From NCBI RefSeq assembly GCF_018614575.1, contig NZ_JAGGOJ010000011.1, positions 434,001 to 498,000 on the forward strand: a DNA stretch of 64,000 nucleotides. Reading direction: 5' to 3'. A model generated the notes under the pieces. It was not told the DNA's origin, ran no database searches, and saw only the letters and a list, made by a program, of their open reading frames with translations. Below are positions 55,427 through 64,000 of the stretch, one piece after another. The stretch's first letter is position 1. Each line of letters starts with the position of its first letter. Both the position numbers and the translations under genes were made by a program. This stretch comes from Streptomyces sp. ISL-10. GTDB lineage: Bacteria > Actinomycetota > Actinomycetes > Streptomycetales > Streptomycetaceae.

Positions 55427-56521
55427 GTGCATGTCGTACTCGCCGGCGGGGGGACCGCCGGCCACATCGAGCCAGCGCTCGCCCTCGCGGACGCCCTGCG
55501 CAGGCAGGACCCGGCCGTGGGAATCACGGCCCTCGGCACGGAGCGCGGACTGGAGACCAGGCTCGTTCCCGAACGCGGCTACGAGCTGGCGCTCATCCCC
55601 GCCGTACCCCTGCCACGCAAGCCCACGCCCGAGCTGATCACCGTTCCCGGACGGCTGCGCGGCACCATCAAGGCCGCCGAGCAGATCCTGGAGCGCACCA
55701 AGGCCGACTGTGTCGTCGGCTTCGGCGGCTACGTCGCCCTGCCCGGCTACCTCGCCGCCAAGCGCCTCGGTGTGCCGATCGTCGTCCACGAGGCCAACGC
55801 CCGCCCCGGCCTGGCCAACAAGATCGGTTCGCGGTACGCCGCCGGGGTGGCCGTCGCCACCCCCGACAGCAAGCTGCGCAACTCCCGCTACATCGGCATC
55901 CCGCTGCGTCACTCCATCGCGACGCTCGACCGCGCCCGGGTGCGGCCCGAGGCCCGCGCGGCCTTCGGCCTCGACCCCAACCTGCCGACGCTGCTGGTGT
56001 CCGGCGGCTCGCAGGGCGCCCGCCGCCTCAACGAGGTCATCCAGCAGATCGCCCCGGTGCTCCAGCGCTCCGGCATCCAGATCCTGCACGCGGTCGGCCC
56101 CAAGAACGAAATGCCGCATGTGGACAACATGCCCGGGATGCCGCCCTATGTGCCGGTACCGTACGTGGACCGGATGGATCTCGCGTACGCCGCGGCCGAC
56201 ATGATGCTCTGCCGCGCGGGCGCGATGACCGTCGCCGAACTCTCCGCCGTGGGCCTGCCCGCCGCGTACGTCCCGCTGCCGATCGGCAACGGCGAACAGC
56301 GGCTGAACGCCCAGCCGGTGGTCAAGGCGGGCGGTGGACTGCTGGTCGACGACGCCGAGCTGACCCCCGAGTGGGTCCAGGGCAACGTCCTTCCGGTGCT
56401 CGCCGATCCGCACCGGCTCTACGAGATGTCGCGCGCGGCCGCCGAGTTCGGCCGCCGGGACGCCGACGAGCTCCTCGTCGGCATGGTGTACGAGGCGATT
56501 GCTGCACGCCGCCAGGCGTGA
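55427..56521 (+). CDS. murG: lipid II synthase MurG
   Basis: A 364-residue peripheral membrane glycosyltransferase that adds GlcNAc to lipid I. The N-terminal 'VVLAGGGTAGHIEPALALAD' and the C-domain 'LLVSGGSQGARRLNE' and 'CRAGAMTVAELSAVGLPA' are diagnostic. GTG 55427 lies 6 bp after the ftsW stop. Confidence 0.96.
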   Translation: MHVVLAGGGTAGHIEPALALADALRRQDPAVGITALGTERGLETRLVPERGYELALIPAVPLPRKPTPELITVPGRLRGTIKAAEQILERTKADCVVGFGGYVALPGYLAAKRLGVPIVVHEANARPGLANKIGSRYAAGVAVATPDSKLRNSRYIGIPLRHSIATLDRARVRPEARAAFGLDPNLPTLLVSGGSQGARRLNEVIQQIAPVLQRSGIQILHAVGPKNEMPHVDNMPGMPPYVPVPYVDRMDLAYAAADMMLCRAGAMTVAELSAVGLPAAYVPLPIGNGEQRLNAQPVVKAGGGLLVDDAELTPEWVQGNVLPVLADPHRLYEMSRAAAEFGRRDADELLVGMVYEAIAARRQA

Positions 56522-56534
56522 GAAGGCAGGGAGC

Positions 56535-57350
56535 GTGGCCGGACCGACCACCGCCGAGCGCGGTGCACGAAACCCCCGTGACGGATCCGCAGGATCCGAC
56601 GGATCGGTCCGGCCGCCCCGCCAGGACGACGGCGGCGGCCGCCGCCGCCGTCCTGGCTCGCGCGTGCTGGCCGTCGCCGTCGCGGCCGTCCTCCTGGCCG
56701 CGGGAGCGATCTGGGTCCTGTACGGCTCCCAGTGGCTGCGCGCCGAGCACGTGAGGATCAGCGGGACCGAGGTGCTCACCCCCCAGCAGGTCCAAGAGGT
56801 GGCGGCGGTGCCGATCGGCGCCCCGCTGATCGCCGTCGACACGGACGCCATCGAGGCGCGGCTGCGTCAGAAGCTGCCCCGCATCGACTCGGTCGACGTC
56901 GTACGGTCGTGGCCGCACGGAATCGGTCTTGAGGTGACCGAGCGCAAGCCGGTCCTGGTGCTCGAAAAGAGCGGAAAGTTCATCGAAGTGGATGCCAAGA
57001 GCGTCCGGTTCGCGACCGTCGAGACCGCCCCGAAAGGCGTCCCGCGGCTGGAGTTGACGACCGCCGGCTCCCCGAGCGCGAAGCGCTTCGGCGCCGGCCG
57101 GCTGGTCGCCGAGGCCGTCCGGGTCCGGGGCGATCTGCCCGCCCGGATCGTCCGCGATCTGACCACCGTCGACGTGCGGTCGTACGACCGCATCTCCCTT
57201 GAGCTGAAGGGCGGTCGCACCGTGCTGTGGGGCAGCTCCGAGGAGGGGGAGGCGAAGGCTCGCACACTCACGGCGCTGATGAAAGCCGCGCCCGTCGCAC
57301 GCCACTTCGACGTAAGTGCCCCCACCGCCCCTGCGGTATCGGGGAGTTGA
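56535..57350 (+). CDS. ftsQ: cell division protein FtsQ/DivIB
   Basis: A 271-residue bitopic protein. A basic cytoplasmic part is followed by a membrane helix ('VLAVAVAAVLLAAGAIWVLY', about 44-63), a POTRA domain ('RAEHVRISGTEVLTPQQVQE') and the FtsQ beta domain ('LPRIDSVDVVRSWPHGIGLE'). It scaffolds the FtsL-DivIC complex at the septum. GTG 56535 has GCAGGGAG upstream. It is the last gene before the ftsZ promoter region. Confidence 0.93.
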   Translation: MAGPTTAERGARNPRDGSAGSDGSVRPPRQDDGGGRRRRPGSRVLAVAVAAVLLAAGAIWVLYGSQWLRAEHVRISGTEVLTPQQVQEVAAVPIGAPLIAVDTDAIEARLRQKLPRIDSVDVVRSWPHGIGLEVTERKPVLVLEKSGKFIEVDAKSVRFATVETAPKGVPRLELTTAGSPSAKRFGAGRLVAEAVRVRGDLPARIVRDLTTVDVRSYDRISLELKGGRTVLWGSSEEGEAKARTLTALMKAAPVARHFDVSAPTAPAVSGS

Positions 57351-57495
57351 CGCACATATGCCCAGGCCAGCACCCTGGTTGGGCATGGCTGGGCGTGATC
57401 ACATAGGGTGAAAAGAAAAACGGGAGGCTCGGCGTGTTCGTTGAACGTGCGCCACTTGTCGACTTAGTGTCCTGTTCGGAAGAGTCAAGGGAACA

Positions 57496-57531
57496 GACAC
57501 ACTGGTAACCCTAAACTTCACCGTTAGGGTT
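57496..57531 (+). promoter_or_regulatory. ftsZ upstream control elements
   Basis: In the 285-bp ftsQ-ftsZ interval, GACAC at 57496-57500 matches the WhiA/WhiB core motif. An inverted repeat AACCCTAA / TTAGGGTT (57507-57514 and 57524-57531) lies directly after it. ftsZ in Streptomyces has several promoters, one induced at sporulation and dependent on WhiA and WhiB; the location fits. Confidence 0.6.
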
Positions 57532-57635
57532 CGGGTCGGCCGTCAGATTGGTCGAGCCGTCCCCATTCGACATCAGTCGTCGCAGCGCAGCCCCGCGAGG
57601 CGGCGACACGTAAATCGAGGCGAGAGGCCTTCGAC

Positions 57636-58841
57636 GTGGCAGCACCGCAGAACTACCTCGCAGTCATCAAGGTCATCGGTGTCGGCGGCGGTGGTGTCAA
57701 TGCCATCAACCGAATGATCGAGGTCGGTCTCAAGGGCGTCGAGTTCATCGCGATCAACACGGACGCGCAAGCGCTGTTGATGAGCGACGCCGACGTCAAG
57801 CTCGACGTGGGCCGTGAACTCACCCGAGGCCTCGGCGCCGGAGCCAACCCGGCAGTCGGTCGCAAGGCGGCAGAGGACCACCGCGAGGAGATCGAGGAGG
57901 TCCTCAAGGGGGCCGACATGGTCTTCGTCACCGCAGGCGAAGGCGGCGGCACCGGCACCGGCGGCGCACCCGTCGTCGCCAACATCGCCCGCTCGCTGGG
58001 CGCCCTGACCATCGGCGTCGTCACCCGCCCCTTCACGTTCGAGGGCCGCAGGCGCGCGAACCAGGCGGAGGACGGAATCGCCGAGCTCCGCGAAGAGGTC
58101 GACACCCTCATCGTCATCCCCAACGACCGGCTGCTGTCCATCTCGGACCGCCAGGTGAGCGTCCTCGACGCCTTCAAGTCGGCGGACCAGGTGCTGCTGT
58201 CGGGTGTCCAGGGCATCACCGACCTCATCACCACCCCCGGTCTGATCAACCTCGACTTCGCCGACGTCAAGTCCGTGATGTCCGAGGCCGGATCGGCGCT
58301 CATGGGCATCGGCTCCGCCCGCGGCGACGACCGCGCGGTGGCGGCGGCCGAGATGGCGATCTCCTCGCCGCTGCTGGAGGCGTCCATCGACGGCGCCCGC
58401 GGCGTGCTGCTGTCCATCTCCGGCGGCAGCGACCTCGGCCTCTTCGAGATCAACGAGGCGGCCCAGCTGGTCAGCGAGGCCGCACACCCCGAGGCGAACA
58501 TCATCTTCGGTGCGGTCATCGACGACGCGCTCGGCGACGAGGTGCGCGTCACCGTCATCGCAGCCGGTTTCGACGGCGGCCAGCCTCCGACCCGCCGGGA
58601 GAACGTGATCGGCTCCGCCTCCGCCAAGCGCGAGGAGCCCGCGGCCCCGCAGCGGACCGAGAGCTCCCGTTCGACGAGCGGCCTCGGCACCGTGCCCGTA
58701 CGCGAGGAGCCCCAGGCCCCCGCCGAGCCGGCCCCGGTCGCCGGCGACCTCAACCAGTCGGCCGCCTCGCCGCAGGTGCCCTCGGCCCGTCCGTACGACA
58801 CCCAGGCCGAAGAGCTGGATGTTCCGGACTTCCTGAAGTGA
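57636..58841 (+). CDS. ftsZ: tubulin-like division GTPase FtsZ
   Basis: A 401-residue GTPase that forms the Z-ring or, in aerial hyphae, ladders of rings. The tubulin signature GGGTGTG is at 103-109 and the T7 loop is around '[12 protein letters not shown]'. A disordered linker of about 75 residues leads to the C-terminal peptide '[10 protein letters not shown]' that binds SepF and others. GTG 57636 has GAGAGG upstream. The stop overlaps pgeF as GTGA. Confidence 0.98.
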   Translation: MAAPQNYLAVIKVIGVGGGGVNAINRMIEVGLKGVEFIAINTDAQALLMSDADVKLDVGRELTRGLGAGANPAVGRKAAEDHREEIEEVLKGADMVFVTAGEGGGTGTGGAPVVANIARSLGALTIGVVTRPFTFEGRRRANQAEDGIAELREEVDTLIVIPNDRLLSISDRQVSVLDAFKSADQVLLSGVQGITDLITTPGLINLDFADVKSVMSEAGSALMGIGSARGDDRAVAAAEMAISSPLLEASIDGARGVLLSISGGSDLGLFEINEAAQLVSEAAHPEANIIFGAVIDDALGDEVRVTVIAAGFDGGQPPTRRENVIGSASAKREEPAAPQRTESSRSTSGLGTVPVREEPQAPAEPAPVAGDLNQSAASPQVPSARPYDTQAEELDVPDFLK

Positions 58842-59620
58842 CAGTGCAGCACGACGCGATAGACGAGAGCGGCGCGCACTTCGCCTTCACCGACAGGTGG
58901 GGTGGGGTGAGCGCCGTTCCGTACGAGGAGCTCAACCTCGGTGGCGCCGTCGGCGACGACGCCGAGGCCGTGCGGACCAACCGCGCGATCGCCGCCGAGG
59001 CACTCGGGCTCGACCCGGCCGGGGTCGTCTGGATGAATCAGGTCCACGGCAGGGACGTGGCCGAGGTCGACGGACCGTGGGGGGACGCGCCGATCCCGTC
59101 CCTCGACGGGGTGGTGACCGCCCGGCGCGGACTCGCGCTCGCGGTGCTCACCGCCGACTGCACGCCCGTTCTGCTCGCCGACCCGGTTGCCGGCGTCGTG
59201 GGTGCGGCGCACGCCGGCCGCGCCGGAACGATCGCCGGCATCGTCCCGGCGACCGTCGAGGCCATGAGGTCGCTCGGCGCCGAACCGGAGCGGATCATTG
59301 CTCGTACGGGACCCGCCATTTGCGGTCGCTGCTACGAAGTACCCGAGCAGATGCGGGCGGAAGTGGCCCAAGCGGAACCCGCCGCCTGGTCCGAGACCAG
59401 CTGGGGCACCCCTGCGGTCGACGTCACCGCGGCGGTGCACGCCCAACTGACCGCACTCGGCGTGACGGACCTGCGCGGATCGCCGGTCTGCACACGCGAG
59501 TCGCGCGACCACTACTCGTATCGCCGCGACCGCACCACCGGACGGCTCGCCGGATACGTCTGGCTCGAGGGCCGGGAAGACCTCGAAGGCCGGGAAGACA
59601 AGGACCGGGAAGAGGCATGA
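58838..59620 (+). CDS. pgeF: peptidoglycan editing factor PgeF (YfiH/YlmD, laccase-fold)
   Basis: A 260-residue enzyme of the DUF152 family, a purine nucleoside/laccase-like fold shown in Escherichia coli to act in muropeptide quality control. Metal-site motifs are '[13 protein letters not shown]', '[10 protein letters not shown]' and the C-terminal '[14 protein letters not shown]'. GTG 58838 overlaps the ftsZ stop and the stop overlaps yggS, so it is coupled to both. Confidence 0.93.
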   Translation: MTVQHDAIDESGAHFAFTDRWGGVSAVPYEELNLGGAVGDDAEAVRTNRAIAAEALGLDPAGVVWMNQVHGRDVAEVDGPWGDAPIPSLDGVVTARRGLALAVLTADCTPVLLADPVAGVVGAAHAGRAGTIAGIVPATVEAMRSLGAEPERIIARTGPAICGRCYEVPEQMRAEVAQAEPAAWSETSWGTPAVDVTAAVHAQLTALGVTDLRGSPVCTRESRDHYSYRRDRTTGRLAGYVWLEGREDLEGREDKDREEA

Positions 59621-60336
59621 GGGACCGCAGAACCGAACTCGCCGAGAATCTGGCGAAGGTGGAGGAACGGATCGCCGCCGCCTGCGAGGCCGCCGGCCGC
59701 GCGCGGGAGGAGGTGACCCTCGTCGTGGTCACCAAGACCTACCCGGCCGACGATGTTCGCCTCCTCCATGATCTGGGGGTGCGGCATGTGGCGGAGAACC
59801 GCGACCAGGACGCGGCCCCGAAGGCCGCCGCCTGCTCGGATCTGGATCTCACGTGGCACTTCGTGGGTCAGTTGCAGACCAACAAGGTCCGTTCTGTGGC
59901 GAGTTATGTCGATATTGTGCAGTCTGTCGATCGGCTCAGGCTCGTTTCCGCACTGTCGGCGGCCGCCGAGCGCGCCGAACGCGAACTCGGCTGCCTCGTG
60001 CAGGTGGCCCTGGACGCCGAGTCGGGGCAGCAGGGCGCGCGCGGCGGCGTCGCGCCGGACGGCATCGAGGAGTTGGCGGCGGCGATCGCGGACTCACCAG
60101 GACTGCGGCTCGACGGGCTGATGACCGTCGCGCCACTCGCCGGACCGTACGCGGGACGGCAACAGGCGGCGTTCGAGCGACTGATGGAATTCTCATCCGG
60201 CCTGCGCGTGGCCCATCCGGCTGCGAACATGGTGTCAGCAGGGATGAGTGCGGACCTTGAGCAGGCCGTGGCGGCCGGGGCGACACATGTGCGCGTCGGT
60301 ACCGCGGTACTCGGAGTCCGACCCAGGCTCGGGTAA
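59617..60336 (+). CDS. yggS: PLP homeostasis protein YggS
   Basis: A 239-residue PLP-binding TIM-barrel protein. The lysine that holds PLP is in '[14 protein letters not shown]', the family motif '[11 protein letters not shown]'-like stretch reads '[15 protein letters not shown]', and '[20 protein letters not shown]' closes the barrel. It is thought to buffer PLP levels, not to catalyse. ATG 59617 overlaps the pgeF stop as ATGA. Confidence 0.94.
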   Translation: MRDRRTELAENLAKVEERIAAACEAAGRAREEVTLVVVTKTYPADDVRLLHDLGVRHVAENRDQDAAPKAAACSDLDLTWHFVGQLQTNKVRSVASYVDIVQSVDRLRLVSALSAAAERAERELGCLVQVALDAESGQQGARGGVAPDGIEELAAAIADSPGLRLDGLMTVAPLAGPYAGRQQAAFERLMEFSSGLRVAHPAANMVSAGMSADLEQAVAAGATHVRVGTAVLGVRPRLG

Positions 60337-60460
60337 CGTCGCGAAGCAAGTCGGACCACAGCAGAAAATATGGTCATTTCCGCGCAAAGCGGGCAGACCG
60401 AGTGGATCGCGGGCACTTGGTGACGAATGCCGATCCACCACAGAGCGGAGGACTCAGAGA

Positions 60461-61066
60461 ATGGCCGGCGCGATGCGCAAGATGGCGGTCTACCTCGGCC
60501 TCGTGGAGGACGATGGGTACGACGGCCGGGGCTTCGACCCCGATGACGACTTCGAACCCGAGCCGGAGCCGGAGCGGGAGCACCGGCGGCACCAGCCCCC
60601 GCACCAGGTCGAGCGGGAAGAGCCCGTCCGGGCGGTGGCGCCGCCCCCGCAGCGCGAGCCGGCCCCCCTGTCCGTCGAGAGCGGGCGCCCGGCGCGCATC
60701 GCGCCCGTGGCATCCATCACACCTGAACGTCCGAGCCTGGAGAAGAACGCACCGGTGATCATGCCCAAGGTCGTGTCCGAGCGGGAGCCTTACCGCATCA
60801 CCACGTTGCACCCGCGGACCTACAACGAGGCCCGTACCATCGGGGAACACTTCCGCGAGGGCACCCCTGTGATCATGAACCTCACGGAGATGGACGACAC
60901 CGATGCGAAGCGACTTGTCGACTTTGCCGCGGGTCTCGTCTTCGGTCTGCATGGCAGCATTGAGAGAGTTACGCAGAAGGTGTTCCTGTTGTCTCCTGCT
61001 AACGTCGATGTCACGGCGGAGGACAAGGCCCGCATCGCAGAGGGCGGATTCTTCAACCAGAGCTGA
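60461..61066 (+). CDS. sepF: FtsZ membrane anchor SepF
   Basis: A 201-residue protein. The N-terminal amphipathic membrane-targeting helix '[14 protein letters not shown]' is followed by an acidic/Pro linker. The conserved DUF552 domain ('[20 protein letters not shown]', '[20 protein letters not shown]') forms the dimer that binds the FtsZ tail. ATG 60461 is used with GGAGG upstream; ATG 60473 is also plausible and would start at MRKMAVYLG. The 124-bp gap before it may hold a promoter. Confidence 0.95.
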   Translation: MAGAMRKMAVYLGLVEDDGYDGRGFDPDDDFEPEPEPEREHRRHQPPHQVEREEPVRAVAPPPQREPAPLSVESGRPARIAPVASITPERPSLEKNAPVIMPKVVSEREPYRITTLHPRTYNEARTIGEHFREGTPVIMNLTEMDDTDAKRLVDFAAGLVFGLHGSIERVTQKVFLLSPANVDVTAEDKARIAEGGFFNQS

Positions 61067-61134
61067 GAACGACACCGGGAACGAGCCGGCCGCAAGGCCG
61101 GTACCACGAGAGCCAGGGGAGAGGGAAGCGCGGG

Positions 61135-61431
61135 ATGGGCGTCGCATTGGATGTGGTCTACATCGTGCTGATGTGCTTCCTCGTCGTGCTGATCTTCCGG
61201 CTGGTCATGGACTACGTCTTCCAGTTCGCCCGTTCATGGCAACCCGGTAAGGCGATGGTGGTCGTTCTGGAGGCCACCTACACTGTCACCGATCCACCGC
61301 TCAAGCTTCTGCGGCGGTTCATCCCGCCGTTGCGTCTCGGGGGCGTGGCACTCGACCTGTCCTTCTTCGTTCTGATGATCATCGTCTACATCCTGATCTC
61401 CATCGTTCGTGGAGTGGGGAACTCGATGTGA
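61135..61431 (+). CDS. YggT family membrane protein
   Basis: A 98-residue protein with an N-terminal membrane helix ('VVYIVLMCFLVVLIFRLVMDY') and a C-terminal one ('ALDLSFFVLMIIVYILI'). The conserved 'ATYTVTDPPLKLLRRFIPPL' loop lies between them. It is regularly found between sepF and divIVA in Gram-positive bacteria and is linked to division and cell shape, without a known mechanism. ATG 61135 has GGGGAGAGGGAAG. Confidence 0.93.
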   Translation: MGVALDVVYIVLMCFLVVLIFRLVMDYVFQFARSWQPGKAMVVVLEATYTVTDPPLKLLRRFIPPLRLGGVALDLSFFVLMIIVYILISIVRGVGNSM

Positions 61432-61480
61432 GCGATACGGTCCTGCCGACTGCCGACGACTACGTAGAGGTGAAGAAGAG

Positions 61481-62566
61481 ATGCCGCTGACCCCCGAGGA
61501 CGTGCGGAACAAGCAGTTCACGACCGTCCGCCTCCGAGAAGGCTATGACGAGGACGAGGTCGATGCCTTCCTTGACGAGGTCGAGGCCGAACTGACCCGC
61601 CTGCTCCGCGAGAACGAGGACCTGCGCGCCAAGCTGGCCGCGGCGACCCGTGCGGCGGCGCAGAACCAGCAGCAGCAGGGCATGCGCAAGCCGCCGGAGC
61701 CGCAGGACGGCCGCGGTCCCGGCGCACCCGTGCCCGCCGCCATATCCGGACCGCCGGTCCAGCAGCAGCCCCCGCAGATGGGTCCCCCCCAGCTGCCCGG
61801 TGGTGCGCCTCAGCTGCCGGCCGGTCCGAGCCACGGCGGTCCCCAGGGTCCCGGCGGCCCGATGGGCCACGGCCCGATGCAGGGCGGTCCCATGGGTGGC
61901 CCGATGGGCGGCCCCATGGGCGGTCACGGCGGCCCGCAGGGCGGCCCGATGGGTCAGGGCCCCGGCGGCGACAGCGCCGCGCGTGTGCTCTCGCTCGCCC
62001 AGCAGACCGCCGACCAGGCGATCGCCGAGGCCCGTTCCGAGGCCAACAAGATCGTCGGCGAGGCGCGTTCGCGCGCCGAAGGCCTCGAGCGCGACGCCCG
62101 GGCCAAGGCCGACGCGCTTGAGCGGGACGCCCAGGAGAAGCACCGCGTCGCGATGGGTTCGCTGGAGTCCGCGCGCGCCACGCTGGAGCGCAAGGTCGAG
62201 GACCTGCGGGGCTTCGAGCGCGAGTACCGCACGCGTCTGAAGTCGTACCTGGAGAGCCAGCTGCGTCAGCTGGAGACCCAGTCCGATGACTCGCTGGCAC
62301 CGCCGCGCAATCCGGCGGCCGCGTCGCTGCCGCCGTCCCCGGCGCCCTCCATGGCCCCGGCCGGTGCGAGCGCGCCGTCCTACGGCGGCAACCAGACGAT
62401 GGGCGGCCACGGTCCTTCGCCGTCGGGTCCGTCGTACGGAGGCCAGCAGCAGATGTCGCCGGCGATGACCCAGCCGATGGCACCGGTGCGGCCGCAGGCG
62501 CCGCAGCCGATGCAGCAGGCGCCGTCGCCGATGCGTGGCTTCCTGATCGACGAGGACGACAACTGA
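61481..62566 (+). CDS. divIVA: polar growth determinant DivIVA
   Basis: A 361-residue coiled-coil protein that marks hyphal tips and drives apical growth in Streptomyces. The membrane-binding N-terminus is 'MPLTPEDVRNKQFTTVRLRE', followed by coiled coil 1. A linker of about 100 residues is rich in Gln, Pro, Gly and Met ('GGPMGGPMGGPMGG' repeats). Coiled coil 2 comes next ('LSLAQQTADQAIAEARSEAN' to about residue 265), then a Pro/Ala/Ser tail. ATG 61481 has GAGGTGAAGAAGAG. A strong terminator follows. Confidence 0.97.
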   Translation: MPLTPEDVRNKQFTTVRLREGYDEDEVDAFLDEVEAELTRLLRENEDLRAKLAAATRAAAQNQQQQGMRKPPEPQDGRGPGAPVPAAISGPPVQQQPPQMGPPQLPGGAPQLPAGPSHGGPQGPGGPMGHGPMQGGPMGGPMGGPMGGHGGPQGGPMGQGPGGDSAARVLSLAQQTADQAIAEARSEANKIVGEARSRAEGLERDARAKADALERDAQEKHRVAMGSLESARATLERKVEDLRGFEREYRTRLKSYLESQLRQLETQSDDSLAPPRNPAAASLPPSPAPSMAPAGASAPSYGGNQTMGGHGPSPSGPSYGGQQQMSPAMTQPMAPVRPQAPQPMQQAPSPMRGFLIDEDDN

Positions 62567-62608
62567 CGGGGCTGCGCGCCAAGCGCGCGTAGCCGTCGGC
62601 AGACTGCG

Positions 62609-62648
62609 AGGCCGGGCCCGGAGTGCACTAGCACTCCGGGCCCGGCCT
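62609..62648. terminator. 18-bp hairpin terminator after divIVA
   Basis: A perfect inverted repeat of 18 bp (AGGCCGGGCCCGGAGTGC and complement) with an ACTA loop ends in CTTTT. It closes the dcw cluster. Confidence 0.92.
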
Positions 62649-62775
62649 TTTGCGCGCGCCGGCGCGCCCGCGCTGCGGGTAGCGGCGTGGCCGCGTGGCC
62701 GCGTGGCCGCTGCGCGGAGCGGTTACCCTCCCCGTCCCTTTCCGAACCAGGCTCGCCCCGGACCCTGCAGCGCCC

Positions 62776-63103
62776 TTCGGGGGTTGCTCCGGGGTTGTGC
62801 TGCCGGACCTTGTGCTGGCTTCGGTGGTTGTTCGGGGGCTGTGCTGCCGGACCTTGTGCTGGGCTTCGGGGTCGTTCGGGGGCTGTGCTCCCGGACCTCG
62901 TAGTCAGCTTCGGTGGTTGTTCGGGGGCTGTGCTGCCGGACCTTGTGCTGGGCTTCGGGGTCGTTCGGGGGCTGCGCTCCCGGACCTCGTAGTCAGCTTC
63001 GGTGGTTGTTCGGGGGCTGTGCTGCCGGACCTTGTGCTGGGCTTCGGGGTTGCTCGGGGGCTGCGCTCCCGGACCTCGTAGCGGGCTTCGGGTGGTGTCC
63101 TCA
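62776..63103. repeat. 89-bp tandem repeat made of 44- and 45-bp half units
   Basis: Within the gene-free interval 62567-63382, copies of an 89-bp unit start at 62822, 62911 and 63000, with partial copies at both ends. Each consists of a 44-bp half (TTCGGGGGCTGTGCTGCCGG then ACCTTGTGCTGGGC) and a 45-bp half (TTCGGGGGCTGTGCTCCCGG then ACCTCGTAGTCAGC). Copies are nearly identical, which implies recent amplification. Overlapping frames give repetitive peptides only. Confidence 0.92.
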
Positions 63104-63322
63104 AAACTCCGCTACGGCCTTGCGGCCGTGGGCGGGGAGCTTCCGGACGAGCTGACATCACGCAGCGAAATCCAGCCCCGCTGGGGGCACCTCCCACGGC
63201 CGCCAGGCCGTAGGGGGAGATCGAGGCGCGGGGCGCGGGGCGGAGCCCCCGAAACACCGCGCGAAGGCGGTACGGGGTCCGGGGCTTGCCCCGGTTTCGG
63301 GAAGGGGGCGGGGAGGGGAAAG
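63104..63322. other. gene-free GC-rich interval with a common intergenic motif
   Basis: No gene is evident. It contains inverted-repeat-like stretches such as CTACGGCCTTGCGGCCGTG at about 63112. It also has the block 'GGGGTCCGGGGCTTGCCCCG' at about 63274, similar to the one at about 21514. Confidence 0.5.
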
Positions 63323-63361
63323 GCTGACGGCCCGGCCACCTACCGTGGCCGGGCCGTCAGC
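63323..63361. terminator. 17-bp hairpin terminator after ileS
   Basis: A perfect 17-bp inverted repeat (GCTGACGGCCCGGCCAC and complement) with a 5-nt loop lies 22 bp downstream of the ileS stop on the minus strand. Confidence 0.88.
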
Positions 63362-63382
63362 GCGCGCTTCGCGCGCCCCGCG

Positions 63383-64000
63383 CTACGCCTTGCGGAGGCG
63401 GAACGTCAGCGACAGGCCCTCGTCCTCGAAGGGCGAGCCGTACGACTCGTCCGCCTCACCCTCCGCGAAGTCCGTCGCCAGCACCTCCTCCGCGATCAGC
63501 GACGCGTGGTCCGCCAGCGCCGAGGACACCTCCGCGTCCGTCGAGACCCACCGCAGTGCGATCCGGTCCGCGACGTCCAGGCCGCTGTTCTTGCGCGCCT
63601 CCTGGATCAGGCGGATCGCGTCACGGGCCAGGCCCGCCCGCCGCAGCTCCGGAGTGATCTCCAGGTCCAGGGCGACCGTCGCGCCCGAGTCGGACGCCAC
63701 CGACCAGCCCTCACGCGGCGTCTCCGTGATGATGACCTCCTCCGGGGACAGCGTGATCGTCTCGCCGCCCACCTCCAGCGTGGCCTCGCCCGAGCGCAGC
63801 GCCAGGGACAGCGCCGCCGCGTCCGCCGCCGCCACCGCCTTCGCCACGTCCTGGACGCCCTTGCCGAAACGCTTGCCCAGCGCGCGGAAGTTCGCCTTCG
63901 CCGTCGTGTCGACCAGCGAGCCTCCGACCTCCGACAGCGACGCGAGCGAGGAGACGTTCAGCTCCTCCGTGATCTGGGCCTGGAGCTCGTCGGAGAGCGA
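63383..64000 (-). CDS. ileS: isoleucyl-tRNA synthetase, C-terminal part (5' end outside window)
   Basis: The minus-strand frame is open from 64000 to the stop at 63383, so only about 205 C-terminal residues are visible. Sequence such as 'ANFRALGKRFGKGVQDVAKA' and 'ELRRAGLARDAIRLIQEARK' followed by 'SGLDVADRIALRW' matches the C-terminal DUF5915-type extension of long IleRS enzymes. The catalytic HIGH/KMSKS core is beyond the window. Its location facing divIVA is the standard streptomycete arrangement, which supports the identity. Confidence 0.92.
   Translation of the reverse strand, partial: SLSDELQAQITEELNVSSLASLSEVGGSLVDTTAKANFRALGKRFGKGVQDVAKAVAAADAAALSLALRSGEATLEVGGETITLSPEEVIITETPREGWSVASDSGATVALDLEITPELRRAGLARDAIRLIQEARKNSGLDVADRIALRWVSTDAEVSSALADHASLIAEEVLATDFAEGEADESYGSPFEDEGLSLTFRLRKA

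Noticed and set aside
62687..63155. Open frames giving repetitive 'CAAGPCAGLRG'-like peptides over the 89-bp array
   Set aside because: They are translations of a tandem DNA repeat, overlap in three frames, have no ribosome site and mirror the repeat period.

Overview
The window is very GC-rich, gene-dense actinobacterial chromosome, almost certainly Streptomyces. The gene order (glkA, pfkA, trpEG, class II DAHP synthase, bfd/bfr, PASTA kinase, thiOSG, metF, then rsmH-ftsL-ftsI-murE-murF-mraY-murD-ftsW-murG-ftsQ-ftsZ-pgeF-yggS-sepF-yggT-divIVA, with ileS facing them) is the streptomycete division and cell wall (dcw) neighbourhood. GTG and TTG starts are common, many genes overlap by 4 bases, and no rRNA, tRNA, transposase, phage gene or CRISPR array is visible. 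It looks like core chromosome, not an accessory island.

Layout. 0-9.4 kb: ArsA-like ATPase end, DUF5304 protein, glucokinase, EEP nuclease-fold protein, a degenerate repeat tract, a membrane protein/esterase pair, an acyltransferase, a histidine kinase/response regulator pair and phosphofructokinase. 9.4-16 kb: a fused anthranilate synthase behind a Trp-rich leader peptide and attenuator, a large secreted amidase with FG-GAP-like repeats, and DAHP synthase. 16-18.4 kb: iron storage (bfd behind an iron box, bfr), a sulfite-oxidase-like protein, and a His-rich DUF4396 membrane protein behind a CsoR-like copper operator. 18.4-28.7 kb: endonuclease IV and PASTA kinase, thiOSG behind a TPP riboswitch, a Rv2175c-like DNA-binding protein, thiE, metF and a membrane protein with a Tyr/Gln-rich tail. 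28.9-35.2 kb: an FAD oxidoreductase, DUF4126, and an operon of ABC-like protein, YhgE/Pip membrane protein and TetR. 35.3-44 kb: HEPN protein, methyltransferase, DUF3040 protein, a large minisatellite, the MoxR-DUF58-transglutaminase operon and a carbonic anhydrase. 44.3-62.6 kb: the dcw cluster. 62.6-64 kb: an 89-bp tandem array and the 3' end of ileS.

How the genes work together. rsmH to divIVA runs in one direction with 4-base overlaps or short gaps: cytoplasmic Mur ligases make UDP-MurNAc-pentapeptide, MraY and MurG make lipid II, and FtsW/FtsI/FtsL/FtsQ/FtsZ/SepF carry out septation, with DivIVA at the hyphal tip. The region upstream of ftsZ carries a GACAC motif and an inverted repeat that fit developmental control. 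DAHP synthase and anthranilate synthase are the first steps of the shikimate and tryptophan routes. Thiamine genes are split between a riboswitch-controlled trio and a separate thiE.

Non-genic structure. Several intergenic regions hold tandem repeats of different families (30, about 26-29, about 42, 89 and about 125 bp). Two of them, at rsmH and bfd, begin inside the 3' end of the coding sequence. Several genes appear to have leaderless starts (TANNNT then 6-7 nt then ATG/GTG). The least conventional gene system is the ABC-like/YhgE/TetR operon, whose ATPase-like subunit has Arg in place of the Walker A Lys and no recognisable LSGGQ signature.
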